Assembly: GCF_019774615.1 (NCBI RefSeq)
Contig: NZ_CP081497.1
Location: forward strand, 2,418,001-2,482,000
Length of the DNA stretch: 64,000 bases
Direction of reading: 5' to 3'
Origin: Streptomyces sp. BHT-5-2
Lineage (GTDB): Bacteria; Actinomycetota; Actinomycetes; Streptomycetales; Streptomycetaceae
Shown: positions 51,321 through 59,719 of the stretch, piece by piece
How positions within the stretch are numbered: the stretch's first letter is position 1
Layout of the letters: each line of letters begins with the position of its first letter
Program-made: the position numbers and the translations under genes
The notes under the pieces: generated by a model
Databases searched by the model: none
Seen by the model: the letters and a program-made list of their open reading frames with translations, nothing else
What the model was told of the DNA's origin: nothing

Positions 51321-52016
51321 CCGGCTTTCCTTGGTTCGTCCTTCGCCGGTCCGGACGGTCCGGTCGTCGGCCGCCGGCGTCGGTTTGAGGTCCTCGGACA
51401 CCGACACCACGCCGTCGACGCTCGCGCACATCCGCACCAGCACCGGGATCAGCAGTGCGTCCGTCACGGTGCCGTGCAGGGCGACCTGGCCCCGATTGAC
51501 CTCGGCGGTCACGCCGGCGGCGCCGAGCCGTGCCGTGCGCCCGAGGACCTCGCGGGTGATCTCCTCCCGGATCGCCCGGTCCTTGCGCAGGAAGACGCGC
51601 AGCAGGTCGCTGCGGCTGACGATGCCCAGCAGGACATCCGCCTCGTCGACCACGGGAAGCCGCTTGAGGTGCTGCACCTCCATCAGGCGGGCCGCCTCCA
51701 CCACCGTCCAGTCCGGGTGCGCGCACACCGCCGGGGCGGACATCAGCTCTCCGGCGGTGCGCCCCTCCGCGCGGGCCTTCTCCCACGCCTCCAGATGCGG
51801 TAGCGGCGTCCGGCCGGACAGATCCGACCGGTCGGCGGCCTTCCGCAGCAGGTCGGCCTCCGAGACGACGCCGGCCGGCCTGCCGAGACTGTCGAGCACC
51901 GGCACGGCGCTCACCGCGTGGTCGGCGAGCGTCTGCGCGATCTCCTTGAAAGGAGTCTCCAGCCCTACGCTCACGACCTTCCGGGTCATCAGCTCGCCTA
52001 TCGTGCGATGCTCCAT
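51309..52016 (-). CDS. CBS-pair plus BON domain protein
   Basis: A 235-residue protein: CBS 1 IGELMTRKVVSVGLETPFKE, CBS 2 AGELMSAPAVCAHPDWTVVE, then a BON domain (VTAEVNRGQVALHGTVTDAL, about residues 150-210) and a charged tail. Close to the CBS-BON proteins at 23019 and 26474. First gene of a probable operon with the USP and HTH-split-barrel genes. A palindrome lies 77 bases upstream. Confidence 0.9.
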   Translation of the reverse strand: MEHRTIGELMTRKVVSVGLETPFKEIAQTLADHAVSAVPVLDSLGRPAGVVSEADLLRKAADRSDLSGRTPLPHLEAWEKARAEGRTAGELMSAPAVCAHPDWTVVEAARLMEVQHLKRLPVVDEADVLLGIVSRSDLLRVFLRKDRAIREEITREVLGRTARLGAAGVTAEVNRGQVALHGTVTDALLIPVLVRMCASVDGVVSVSEDLKPTPAADDRTVRTGEGRTKESRTPS

Positions 52017-52093
52017 CTCCGGCTCCTTCCGCCCCGGCGGCCCAGGGTGCGGCCACACCTCCAGCGTGGGCGGCCCGGTGGGCGCACCGGTAT

Positions 52094-52168
52094 GAGCCAC
52101 TTGGCCCTCTCGACCGGCCGGCCGTCCCCGGCCGGGCCGACCGGTCCCCGGTCGGGGCCCGATGGCCC
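52094..52168. promoter_or_regulatory. Three dormancy-island palindromes in one divergent promoter
   Basis: GAGCCACTTGGCCC (52094-52107), GGGCCGACCGGTCC (52134-52147) and GGGCCCGATGGCCC (52155-52168) lie between the CBS-BON operon (start 52016) and the nitroreductase gene (start 52266). Centre spacings are 40 and 21 bases, the latter two helical turns, which suits cooperative binding. Confidence 0.6.
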
Positions 52169-52265
52169 CTGATGTCACCGACGGCGTCCCGCGAGGCTGA
52201 AGGCACCTGCCAACTCACCGTCCGCGCCCCGGCCGGGCGCGGTCCGATCCGCCCGGGAGGCCCCG

Positions 52266-53282
52266 GTGCTCACCCACCCCACCCTCGACGACACCGCCGT
52301 GATGTCCCTGATCGCCGACGCCATCACCGCGCCCTCGATGCACAACGCCCAACCGTGGCACTTCGACTACTCCCGGGCCTCGCGCACCGTGCTGCTCTCC
52401 GCCGACCTGGATCGCGCGATGCCGCTGGCCGACCCCACCACGCGCGGACTCCACCTCGGCTGCGGCGCGGCCCTGCTCAACCTCCGCGTGGCCGCCGCCC
52501 ACGCCGGCCACCGCACGATCACCACACTGCTACCAGACCCCCACACCCCCGCACTGCTGGCCTCGGTGCGCCTCGACGTACCGCACGAGCCCTTGGACGT
52601 GGCCCTCTCCCACCTCCAGCCCGCCATCGCCGTCCGGCACACCAGCCGCTACCCCTTCACCGAGCGGCGCATCGCGGAGAGCCTGCGTGCCGCCCTGGTC
52701 GAGGCCGCGGCCGCGGAAGGGGCCCGCCTGGCGTTCCTGACCACCCCGCACCGCGAGGCGGTACTCGACCTCATCCTGCACGCCGAGGGCTACGACCGCA
52801 TGGACGACGGCCGCGAAGTCGAACAGCGCCGATGGACCCACGACGCCTCCGCCGACACCCCCGTCGACACCTCTGCCGAAGCCGCTGCCGAGGGCATCCC
52901 GGAGTACGCCTTCGGCCCGGCCAAACGCAGCGGCGCGGCCCCGATACGGGACTTCGCCGGCCGACGCGCCATCCCCGGACGCGCCTACGCCGACTTCGAG
53001 AAACACCCCCAGCTGGCCTCCCTGAGCACCACCCACGACACCCCCGCCGACTGGCTCCGCGCCGGCCAGGCACTGGAACGCGTCCTGCTCCTGGCCACCC
53101 GCCAGGGCCTGGCCAGTTCCTTCGCCACCCAGGCCCTGGAATGGCCCGACCTGCGCTGGCTGCTGCGCGACCCGCTCTCCGGCCCCGGCCACGTCCAGAT
53201 GATCCTCCGCCTCGGCTACGGCCCCGACGGACCACCCACCCCGCGCCGCCCGGTGGATGAGGTCCTCACCATCACGGCGTGA
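52266..53282 (+). CDS. Acg-type nitroreductase family protein
   Basis: A 338-residue protein of the nitroreductase fold: ITAPSMHNAQPWHFDY near residue 20 is the flavin-site motif, followed by GLHLGCGAALLNLRVAAAHA, RHTSRYPFT near 123 and, near the C terminus, RQGLASSFATQALEWPDLRW and MILRLGYG. This length and pattern match the Acg family (Rv2032, Rv3127, Rv3131) of the mycobacterial DosR regulon, whose members may sequester flavin rather than catalyse. GTG start eight bases after GGGAGG. Confidence 0.88.
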   Translation: MLTHPTLDDTAVMSLIADAITAPSMHNAQPWHFDYSRASRTVLLSADLDRAMPLADPTTRGLHLGCGAALLNLRVAAAHAGHRTITTLLPDPHTPALLASVRLDVPHEPLDVALSHLQPAIAVRHTSRYPFTERRIAESLRAALVEAAAAEGARLAFLTTPHREAVLDLILHAEGYDRMDDGREVEQRRWTHDASADTPVDTSAEAAAEGIPEYAFGPAKRSGAAPIRDFAGRRAIPGRAYADFEKHPQLASLSTTHDTPADWLRAGQALERVLLLATRQGLASSFATQALEWPDLRWLLRDPLSGPGHVQMILRLGYGPDGPPTPRRPVDEVLTITA

Positions 53283-53370
53283 GCGCTGGGACCGGATGAC
53301 CCCGTGCACCCGGACACGGGCTCGACGCCGGGACGGCCTGGGAGGCCCCGGGCAAGGAGCGGAGGCTGTC

Positions 53371-55713
53371 GTGCGGTGCGCTGAGGACCGGGCGGGAGGC
53401 CGGGCGCGCGAGACCGCGGATGCCCGGCGGAGGCGTCGCGACCCGATGCTGCTGAGCGCGACGACGGTGGCGCTGGTCGCGGGCGGGATCGCCTGGCTGG
53501 CCGGACGCGGGGCACTGGCCGATGCGTGCTGGGCGGGCGGCACGGTGATCGCCGTGGTCCCGGCCGTGGCCTGGGTGGTGGACACACTGCGGAAGGGGCG
53601 GGTCGGGGTCGATCTGATCGCGGTGCTGGCGCTCGCCGGGACGCTGGTCGTCGGCGAGTACCTCGCCGGGGCGCTGATCGCCGTGATGCTGGCGACCGGC
53701 CGGACGTTGGAGACCGCCGCCGGTCACCGGGCCTCACGTGATCTGCGGGCCCTGTTGGAGCGTGCGCCGCGCTCGGCCCGGTGTCGCCGCGGTGGGGAGA
53801 TCGCCTCCGTGGACCTGGACGAGGTCGGCGTGGGCGAGGTGGTCGTCGTCGGCCCCGGTGAGGTCGTGCCGGTCGACGGCACGGTCGTGTCGGGTGCGGC
53901 GGTGCTGGACGAGTCGGCGCTCACCGGTGAGTCGACGCAGGTGGAGCGGCGGGCCGGCGAAGCGGTGCGCAGCGGTGTGGTGAACGCCGGCGGGGTCTTC
54001 GAGGCGACGGCGACGGCGACCGCGCGGGAGAGCACCTATGCGCAGGTCGTGCGGCTGGCCCGGGAGGCGAGCGCCGAGAAGGCGCCGGCGGTGCGTCTCG
54101 CGGAGCGGTATGCCGCGTGGTTCCTCCCGTTGTCGTTGGGGCTGGCCGGGGTCGCCTGGGGAGTGAGCGGGGAGCCGGTGCGGGCGGTGGCCGTGCTGGT
54201 CGTGGCGACCCCTTGCCCGCTGCTGCTGGCGGTGCCGGTGGCCGTCGTCTCCGGCATGTCGCGGGCGGCCCGACGGGGCGTGGTGGTCCGGGACGGTCGG
54301 GCGCTGGAATCGCTGGGCCGGGCCCGGACCATGGTGATCGACAAGACCGGGACGCTCACGGCGGGGCGACCGCGGGTGCTGGAGGTGGCGGCGGCACCCG
54401 GTGGCCCTTCCCCCACCGAGGTCCTGCGGTTGGCCGCCTCGGTCGACCAGGTCTCGGTGCACGTCCTCGCCGAGGCGATCGCCCGGGAGGCGCGCGATCG
54501 CGGCCTGACCCCGTCCCTGCCCGGGGAGGTCGTCGAGGAACCGGGGCGGGGAGCCACCGGAACCGTGGACGGCCGCCGGGTCGCCGTCGGCAGGACCGAC
54601 CTGCCGTCGGCGGAGCTGCCCCGCTGGGCCCGGACCGTGGACAACCGCGCGCTGCTCGACGGGGCCGCGGTCGCCTGGGTCACCGTCGACGGCGCGCTCA
54701 GCGGTGCCGTGCTGCTCCACGACCCCCTGCGCCGGGACGCCCCGCACACCGTGCGGCGGCTGCGGGCGGCCGGGCTGACCAGGCTCCTGCTGCTCACCGG
54801 GGACCGTCCCGAGCCGGCCAGGCAGGTCGGGACGGTGCTGGGGCTGGACGACGTCCGTGCCGGGCAGCTGCCGGCCGACAAGGTCCGGGCCGTGCGGGAG
54901 GAGCGCGGGCGCGCCGTGACCATGATGGTCGGCGACGGCGTCAACGACGCCCCCGCCCTGGCCGCCGCGGACATCGGCGTCGCCATGGGTGCACGCGGCG
55001 CGACCTCGGCGTCGGAGGCCGCCGACATCGTGCTCGGCACCGACCGGGTCGGGCGGCTCGCCGACGCGATGGACATCGCCGTGCGGGCGCGCCGGATCGC
55101 GGTGCAGAGCGCGGTGGGCGGCATGGCGCTGTCCTTGGCGGCGATGGTCGCGGCGCTGTGGGGGCTGCTGCCGCCGGCTGCCGGCGCGCTGCTGCAGGAG
55201 GCCATCGACGTGGCCGCCATCCTCAACGCACTCCGTGTCGTGCTGCCGGCGCCGGGTACCGGCGGCCCGCCTCTCGAACCGGCGGCGGAGCGCCTCGTCC
55301 ACCGGTTCGCCGCCGAACACGAGGATCTGCGCGGCGTCCTGGACGCCATCCGGGAGGCGGCGAGCCTGCTCTCCGCCGAGCCGGGCCCGCGCGCCCTGGC
55401 AGCGGTCCGGCGCGTCGACCGTCTGCTCACCGAGCGGTTGCTGCCGCACGAGTACGCCGAGGAGCACCAGCTGTACCCCGCGCTCAACGAGCGGCTCGGC
55501 GGCCCGGACGCCACGGAGACCATGAGCCGGGCGCACGCCGAGATCGAGCGCCTCGCCCAGCGCATCGCCACCCACCTCGCCCTGGCCGACGCGGCGGGGG
55601 CCTTGCTGCCGGAGCAACTCGACGATCTCCGGGCGTCGTTGTACGGGCTCCACACGGTCCTTCGGCTCCACTTCAGCCAGGAGGAGGAGAGCTATTTCTC
55701 GCTCTCCTCCTGA
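53371..55713 (+). CDS. P1B-5-type metal ATPase with C-terminal hemerythrin domain
   Basis: A 780-residue P-type ATPase. TGES near residue 188, TPCPLLLAVPVAV near 279 (the TPC metal motif that marks the P1B-5 group), DKTGTLT near 323 with the phosphorylated Asp, and MVGDGVNDAPAL near 520. Residues 640-775 are a hemerythrin-like helix bundle with HRFAAEHEDL, LLPHEYAEEHQLYPAL, RAHAEIERL and LHTVLRLHFSQEEE giving the di-iron ligands. P1B-5 enzymes have been linked to Fe/Ni export. Here the hemerythrin could sense oxygen or iron. GTG start five bases after GGAGG; no N-terminal metal-binding domain. Confidence 0.9.
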   Translation: MRCAEDRAGGRARETADARRRRRDPMLLSATTVALVAGGIAWLAGRGALADACWAGGTVIAVVPAVAWVVDTLRKGRVGVDLIAVLALAGTLVVGEYLAGALIAVMLATGRTLETAAGHRASRDLRALLERAPRSARCRRGGEIASVDLDEVGVGEVVVVGPGEVVPVDGTVVSGAAVLDESALTGESTQVERRAGEAVRSGVVNAGGVFEATATATARESTYAQVVRLAREASAEKAPAVRLAERYAAWFLPLSLGLAGVAWGVSGEPVRAVAVLVVATPCPLLLAVPVAVVSGMSRAARRGVVVRDGRALESLGRARTMVIDKTGTLTAGRPRVLEVAAAPGGPSPTEVLRLAASVDQVSVHVLAEAIAREARDRGLTPSLPGEVVEEPGRGATGTVDGRRVAVGRTDLPSAELPRWARTVDNRALLDGAAVAWVTVDGALSGAVLLHDPLRRDAPHTVRRLRAAGLTRLLLLTGDRPEPARQVGTVLGLDDVRAGQLPADKVRAVREERGRAVTMMVGDGVNDAPALAAADIGVAMGARGATSASEAADIVLGTDRVGRLADAMDIAVRARRIAVQSAVGGMALSLAAMVAALWGLLPPAAGALLQEAIDVAAILNALRVVLPAPGTGGPPLEPAAERLVHRFAAEHEDLRGVLDAIREAASLLSAEPGPRALAAVRRVDRLLTERLLPHEYAEEHQLYPALNERLGGPDATETMSRAHAEIERLAQRIATHLALADAAGALLPEQLDDLRASLYGLHTVLRLHFSQEEESYFSLSS

Positions 55714-55799
55714 CGACTGCCAGGGTCAGGGCCAGGGCCGGTCGGACTGCCCGGGGGCCTCGAAGCCGCCTGCCCCGGCAAGAAGAACCTCGTTCGGCA

Positions 55800-56690
55800 T
55801 CAGATGCCGTCACTCCTGGGTTGCGGTACGGCGATGACGGGACACTGTGCGTAGTGGAGCAGGCCCTGGCTGACCGAGCCCAGCAGCATGCCGGTGAAGC
55901 CGCCGCGCCCGCGGGTTCCGACCACCAGGCACAGGGCGTGGGCGGATGCCCTGGCGAGCTCTTCCACCGGGTGGCCGAGGAGGACCTCGTGGTGCAGTTC
56001 CACCTCGGGGTAGGTCGCGGTGCGGCCTGCCACGGTCTCGGACAGCAGGCTGCGGCATTCGCTTTCCACGATGTGCTCGTCCCGCACACGGAACCGCTCC
56101 GGGCTCCGCACGTACACGGCTCGCAGGACGGCGCCGTGCTGGGCGGCCTGCCGGAAGGCGACGTCCACCGCGGCCGCGGAGTGGGCGCTGCCGTCGACCC
56201 CGACGACGACGTACGGCGGGTCCTGGGTGACGTGTTCCGACTCGGGTACCACGACGACCGGGCAGGGGGCGTGTGCCATGACGGGCAGCGCGACGGAAGC
56301 CGGACTGAAGACTTCCTGCACCCGGCCCAGGTGGCGGGAGCCCACCACCACCTCGGCGGCATCACGGGCCTGCTCCCGCAGGACCCACACCGGTCCGCCC
56401 TCGGCCAGCAGAGCCGAGAGCCGCACCTGCGGTTGCCGGTCCTCCACGAACGCCACCGCGCCTTCGAGCACGCGCTCGCCGGCTTCGTGCAGGGACTGGT
56501 TCCACTCCTCCCATGAAGGCCGTACCTCCGTCTTCCGATAACCACCGGTGGGTACTCCCTCGGCATGGACCAGGCGCAGCGGCATCCGGCGGCGCGCCGC
56601 CTGGGCCGCCGCCCAGGCCAGTGCCGTTCGCTGGGAAGGATCCGGATCCACGCCGACCACGATCGACCGGCGGACTTCCGCTGAGGCCAT
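55800..56690 (-). CDS. Tandem universal stress protein
   Basis: A 296-residue protein with two USP domains. The first starts SIVVGVDPDPSQRTALAWA and has a degenerate loop (GSRHLGRVQEVFSPAS); the second starts YVVVGVDGSAHSAAAVDVAF and keeps the ATP loop GTRGRGGFTGMLLGSV. GGGAG abuts the first ATG and is six bases from the second, so MASAEV was taken as start. Divergent from a CBS-pair gene. Confidence 0.92.
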   Translation of the reverse strand: MASAEVRRSIVVGVDPDPSQRTALAWAAAQAARRRMPLRLVHAEGVPTGGYRKTEVRPSWEEWNQSLHEAGERVLEGAVAFVEDRQPQVRLSALLAEGGPVWVLREQARDAAEVVVGSRHLGRVQEVFSPASVALPVMAHAPCPVVVVPESEHVTQDPPYVVVGVDGSAHSAAAVDVAFRQAAQHGAVLRAVYVRSPERFRVRDEHIVESECRSLLSETVAGRTATYPEVELHHEVLLGHPVEELARASAHALCLVVGTRGRGGFTGMLLGSVSQGLLHYAQCPVIAVPQPRSDGI

Positions 56691-56886
56691 TGCCATCTCC
56701 CGGCCACACCCGTTGTCAGCCCCTTCTCCAGAATGGCGCCGTCGACGGCGAGTGGCACGACAGACAGCCGTGAGAGGGGATACCGAGGAGAGCCGGGCCG
56801 GGGCGTGGTCCCCCGACTGGTGACCGCCCCGCTCCCGGCGCGACACTGGAGGGGAGAGACGCCTTTTCGGACGTGGAGGAATGGCC

Positions 56887-57306
56887 ATGACCACCGCGCG
56901 AGACATCATGCACGCCGGCGGCACCTGCGTGCGGGAGGACGAGACGTTGGAGAGCGCCGCGCGCCGGATGAGCGAACTGAACATCGGCTCCCTGCCGATC
57001 TGCGGTCCGGACGACCGACTGCACGGGATCATCACGGATCGGGACATCGTCGTGAAGTGCCTTGCCAAGGGCAAGGATCCCAAGGTCATGACCGCGGGGC
57101 AGCTTGCCCAGGGGAAGCCCGTCACCATCGATGCCGAGGCCGACGCCGAACAGGTCCTCAGGGCCATGGAGGGGCACCGGATCCGGAGGCTTCCCGTCAT
57201 CTCCGACCATCGCCTGGTGGGGATGATCAGCGAAGCGGATCTCGCACAGCATCTCTCGGAAAAGCAGGTCGGTCGCTTCGTCGAGATGATCTGCACGCCT
57301 GCCTGA
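56887..57306 (+). CDS. CBS-pair protein
   Basis: A 139-residue Bateman module: ARDIMHAGGTCVREDETLES, LHGIITDRDIVVKCLAKGKD, AGQLAQGKPVTIDAEADAEQ and LVGMISEADLAQHL. It resembles the hypoxic response protein Hrp1 of mycobacteria, also a bare CBS pair and a DosR-regulon member. GGAGGA abuts the first ATG (56881) and is six bases before the second, so 56887 was chosen. It closes the dormancy island. Confidence 0.92.
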   Translation: MTTARDIMHAGGTCVREDETLESAARRMSELNIGSLPICGPDDRLHGIITDRDIVVKCLAKGKDPKVMTAGQLAQGKPVTIDAEADAEQVLRAMEGHRIRRLPVISDHRLVGMISEADLAQHLSEKQVGRFVEMICTPA

Positions 57307-57336
57307 CGGACCATCGCCCCCTGGCTTCGTGACCGT

Positions 57337-57687
57337 TCACGCCGCTCGGGCCAGGAGGAACGCGGTGCCGTCCGCGAGCGTGGTGAGACGGGGAGCGCCA
57401 TCGTCATCGAAGATCCGCTACTTCGGAGCCGGGCAGCCGGCCGTTCCGGACACGGGTGGCCAGATCCTTCAACTGGGCCATGAAATATGGGAGTTCGAGC
57501 GCGTCGGCGTGCCGTAGAGCGGGACGACCAGCCCGCCGCCACGCGGGGAGACCGCCACGCCGAGGCGTGCCTCCGCACCGGCGGTAAAACGGCAATCGAG
57601 CCAGCAGCCGTTCAACTCGGGTACCTCCCGGGCGTCGGGTGTCGGCGGCTGGCCGGTCGAAGTCGAGGGTTTCCCTTTCAGCGCCAT
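57337..57687 (-). pseudogene. Frameshifted small gene of unknown function
   Basis: Three consecutive pieces in different frames look protein-coding: MALKGKPSTSTGQ to AVSPRGGGLVVPLYG, then ALELPYFMAQLKDLATRV to GSEVADL, then DDGAPRLTTLADGTAFLLAR before a stop. Two frameshifts (near 57520 and 57412) break the gene. The family was not recognised. It overlaps the start of the next gene on the other strand by two bases. Confidence 0.45.
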
Positions 57688-58012
57688 GTGCATCGCGATG
57701 AGCTTGGGTACCGAAGGGCTCACGTTGCTCACACTCGGGCTGGTCAAGCCCTGGGGCGAGGTGGTGCCGGGCTGGATCCCGCTGATCGGGGGGAAGCGTG
57801 TCGCGCCGCTGGCGGCGGTGGTTCCGGCGTTGCTCGGCGCGGCCGTTGTGATGCTGTTGACGATCCCCCGGGCGGGCGGCTTCGGAGGGGCCCAGGGAGC
57901 CCCGACCGGGCCGGCGCTCGTCGTGATGGACGCCTGTTACGCACCACTGCTGTTGTGGGGACCACTGCTCGTGGTCGTCACGATCTCCTACTACCCACGG
58001 CGCCTGAACTGA
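57686..58012 (+). CDS. Small membrane protein, perhaps the C-terminal half of a larger one
   Basis: A 108-residue protein with three hydrophobic segments (EGLTLLTLGLVKPWG, AAVVPALLGAAVVMLL, APLLLWGPLLVVVTISYY). The KPWGEVVPGWIPLIGGKRV segment resembles a loop in larger four-to-five-helix membrane proteins of actinomycetes, so the 5' half may have been lost. Function unknown. Confidence 0.5.
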   Translation: MCIAMSLGTEGLTLLTLGLVKPWGEVVPGWIPLIGGKRVAPLAAVVPALLGAAVVMLLTIPRAGGFGGAQGAPTGPALVVMDACYAPLLLWGPLLVVVTISYYPRRLN

Positions 58013-58084
58013 GCAGGCACAGTCAACCTCGTTGCGGCCGGCCCCGCTCCCTTGGGCTCATCCGTTCAGAGCACGGACACCGCA

Positions 58085-58117
58085 CGGCGCCCCAAACCCA
58101 AACGGTTCGGGGCGCCG
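58085..58117 (-). terminator. Terminator of the cold-shock gene
   Basis: Perfect 9-bp arms CGGCGCCCC and GGGGCGCCG around a 15-base loop, just after the csp stop. Confidence 0.7.
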
Positions 58118-58127
58118 AGGCGTTCGG

Positions 58128-58331
58128 TCAGGCCGGGGTGACGTTCTCCGCCTGCGGGCCCTTCGGGCCCTGAGTGACGTCGAAGGTCACCTGCTGGTTC
58201 TCCTCCAGGGACCGGAATCCGCCGGAGTTGATGGCGGAGTAGTGGACGAAGACGTCGGGGCCGCCGCCGTCCTGGGAGATGAAGCCGAAGCCCTTTTCGG
58301 CGTTGAACCACTTCACGCTGCCGGTTGCCAT
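58128..58331 (-). CDS. Cold-shock protein (CspA family)
   Basis: A 67-residue single-domain RNA/DNA-binding protein. RNP1 (KGFGFIS) and RNP2 (VFVHYSAI) motifs are intact, and MATGSVKWFNAEKGFGFI is the standard start. ACAAGGGGACAAC lies before the ATG. About 150 bases of upstream sequence may form the long leader usual for these genes. Confidence 0.95.
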   Translation of the reverse strand: MATGSVKWFNAEKGFGFISQDGGGPDVFVHYSAINSGGFRSLEENQQVTFDVTQGPKGPQAENVTPA

Positions 58332-58952
58332 GTTGTCCCCTTGTCCAGGGTTGGGGGGCGCTGGCTCGTCAGCGCCCCTGGGTGAGGTGATCGCCCTGGT
58401 CCTCGGGCACTGCTGCACAGCACGACGCCCGCGGTGCGAACCGCGGGCGCTGAGACTTCGGAACCACGACTACTGCTGACGAAGTTAGCCGATCACGAGC
58501 CGCCTGGCTACCAGCCACAACAGAACTGGAGAGCACCGTCGGACAAGCTCCAGCGGATCGGGTGGGAGCATGCCTGCCTCGACGCTCTGCTCACAGCGGA
58601 GCGGAGGACGAGGGCGCGGTCGAGGGTGCGGCGCATCGTTGAGCCGCCCCAGCGGAACCGGCGGCCGGGCAGCGCGCAGGCGCACCGGAGCCGAAGGGGA
58701 GTTCCACGCCCGTGAATGACGCCCCGCCCGGTCGCTGTCGGCTGTGAGCGGGCCGCGTACCCGAGCGACTCGTCGGATGAAGCCTGCGGCCATACGGCTA
58801 CCCCGCAGCGCATGGCCCGCTCCCCGAACGAGACGGTACGGCCTGAGCCCTACCAGGTCTTCCGCGAGCTTCAGCTACTCCTCGCGGTGGGAACCGTACC
58901 TGCCCCACCTGTCACCGCGACATGTCCACACCCATACAAACCTGGCCGGACC
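58332..58952. other. Intergenic region without a supported gene
   Basis: About 620 bases between the csp and DUF1707 genes. It contains the csp promoter and leader; the frames seen on both strands are short and not protein-like. CGCCCGCGG / CCGCGGGCG type GC repeats near 58427-58448 are the only structure noted. Confidence 0.4.
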
Positions 58953-59606
58953 CTACTTGTTGCTGATGCTTTTCCGCTCGCGCTTTTGGAGACGGCGTCC
59001 CTTGGCCGGGGGGAGTTGGTGGACGATGTGGACGCTGCCGCAGGCGGCGACGCCGGTGATGTTGATCCGGTGCGCTGCCGAGTGGTCCGCGCTTTCGTGG
59101 TCCTGCTTGAACCCGCCCAGGATTCCGGTGCCCTCGACGCGTACCTCGACGTTTTCGGGGACGACGACGTGTACGGTGCCGAGCCACGCGTTGACGTGAA
59201 GGGTCGTTTCGGGACCGGTGAACTCGGCCTCGCGCAGATCGACCACTCCGGAGCTGACGACCGCGGTGCTGCGATGGCTGTCGCCCACCAGCCAGCGTCC
59301 CCTGCGGACGAAATCGCTGAGGACACCGACGTCCTTGGTCGACGTCGGCGTGCCCCTCGACCACGGGACCGGCTGCAGGTCCTTCACGACGGATGCCAGT
59401 TCGTCCCTGGACTTGGCGCTGTAGACCAGTTCCAGACGCTCTTGCAGTTCGCCGGTGGAGACCCGGCCGTCGACGGTGGCGGCTCGCAGTACGTCTGCGG
59501 CCCGCTCGCGGTCGGCATCGGAGGCTCGCAGGGTCGCGTCGGCAGGAACGGCTGTGCGCGCGCGTGGATCGCCGGGCGCGGCCGCAGAAGGGTGTGAGAG
59601 GTCCAT
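58953..59606 (-). CDS. DUF1707 and LiaF-like C-terminal domain protein
   Basis: A 217-residue protein. Residues 35-90 form the DUF1707 domain (RASDADRERAADVLRAATVD, GRVSTGELQERLELVYSAKS); residues 110-195 resemble the beta-helical cell-wall-active antibiotic response domain (FVRRGRWLVGDSHRSTAVVS, VHVVVPENVEVRVEGTGILG). No membrane helix is seen. GAGGAG lies eight bases before the ATG chosen. Probably linked to envelope stress. Confidence 0.85.
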   Translation of the reverse strand: MDLSHPSAAAPGDPRARTAVPADATLRASDADRERAADVLRAATVDGRVSTGELQERLELVYSAKSRDELASVVKDLQPVPWSRGTPTSTKDVGVLSDFVRRGRWLVGDSHRSTAVVSSGVVDLREAEFTGPETTLHVNAWLGTVHVVVPENVEVRVEGTGILGGFKQDHESADHSAAHRINITGVAACGSVHIVHQLPPAKGRRLQKRERKSISNK

Positions 59607-59719
59607 GGTTCGAGCTCCTCGCTGATCTGTGCAGTGGAGACGGGTCACGGAGGGGCGGCCGGGTCGGCCGCGTGGACGCCGTCCTGCGCCTTGTGCGCGG
59701 GCGGCACGGTGCGCAGCCG

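Noticed and set aside
56800..56813. GGGGCGTGGTCCCC before the last CBS gene as a DevR site
   Set aside because: Palindromic at the ends only; the inner positions do not match GGGCCGNNCGGCCC.
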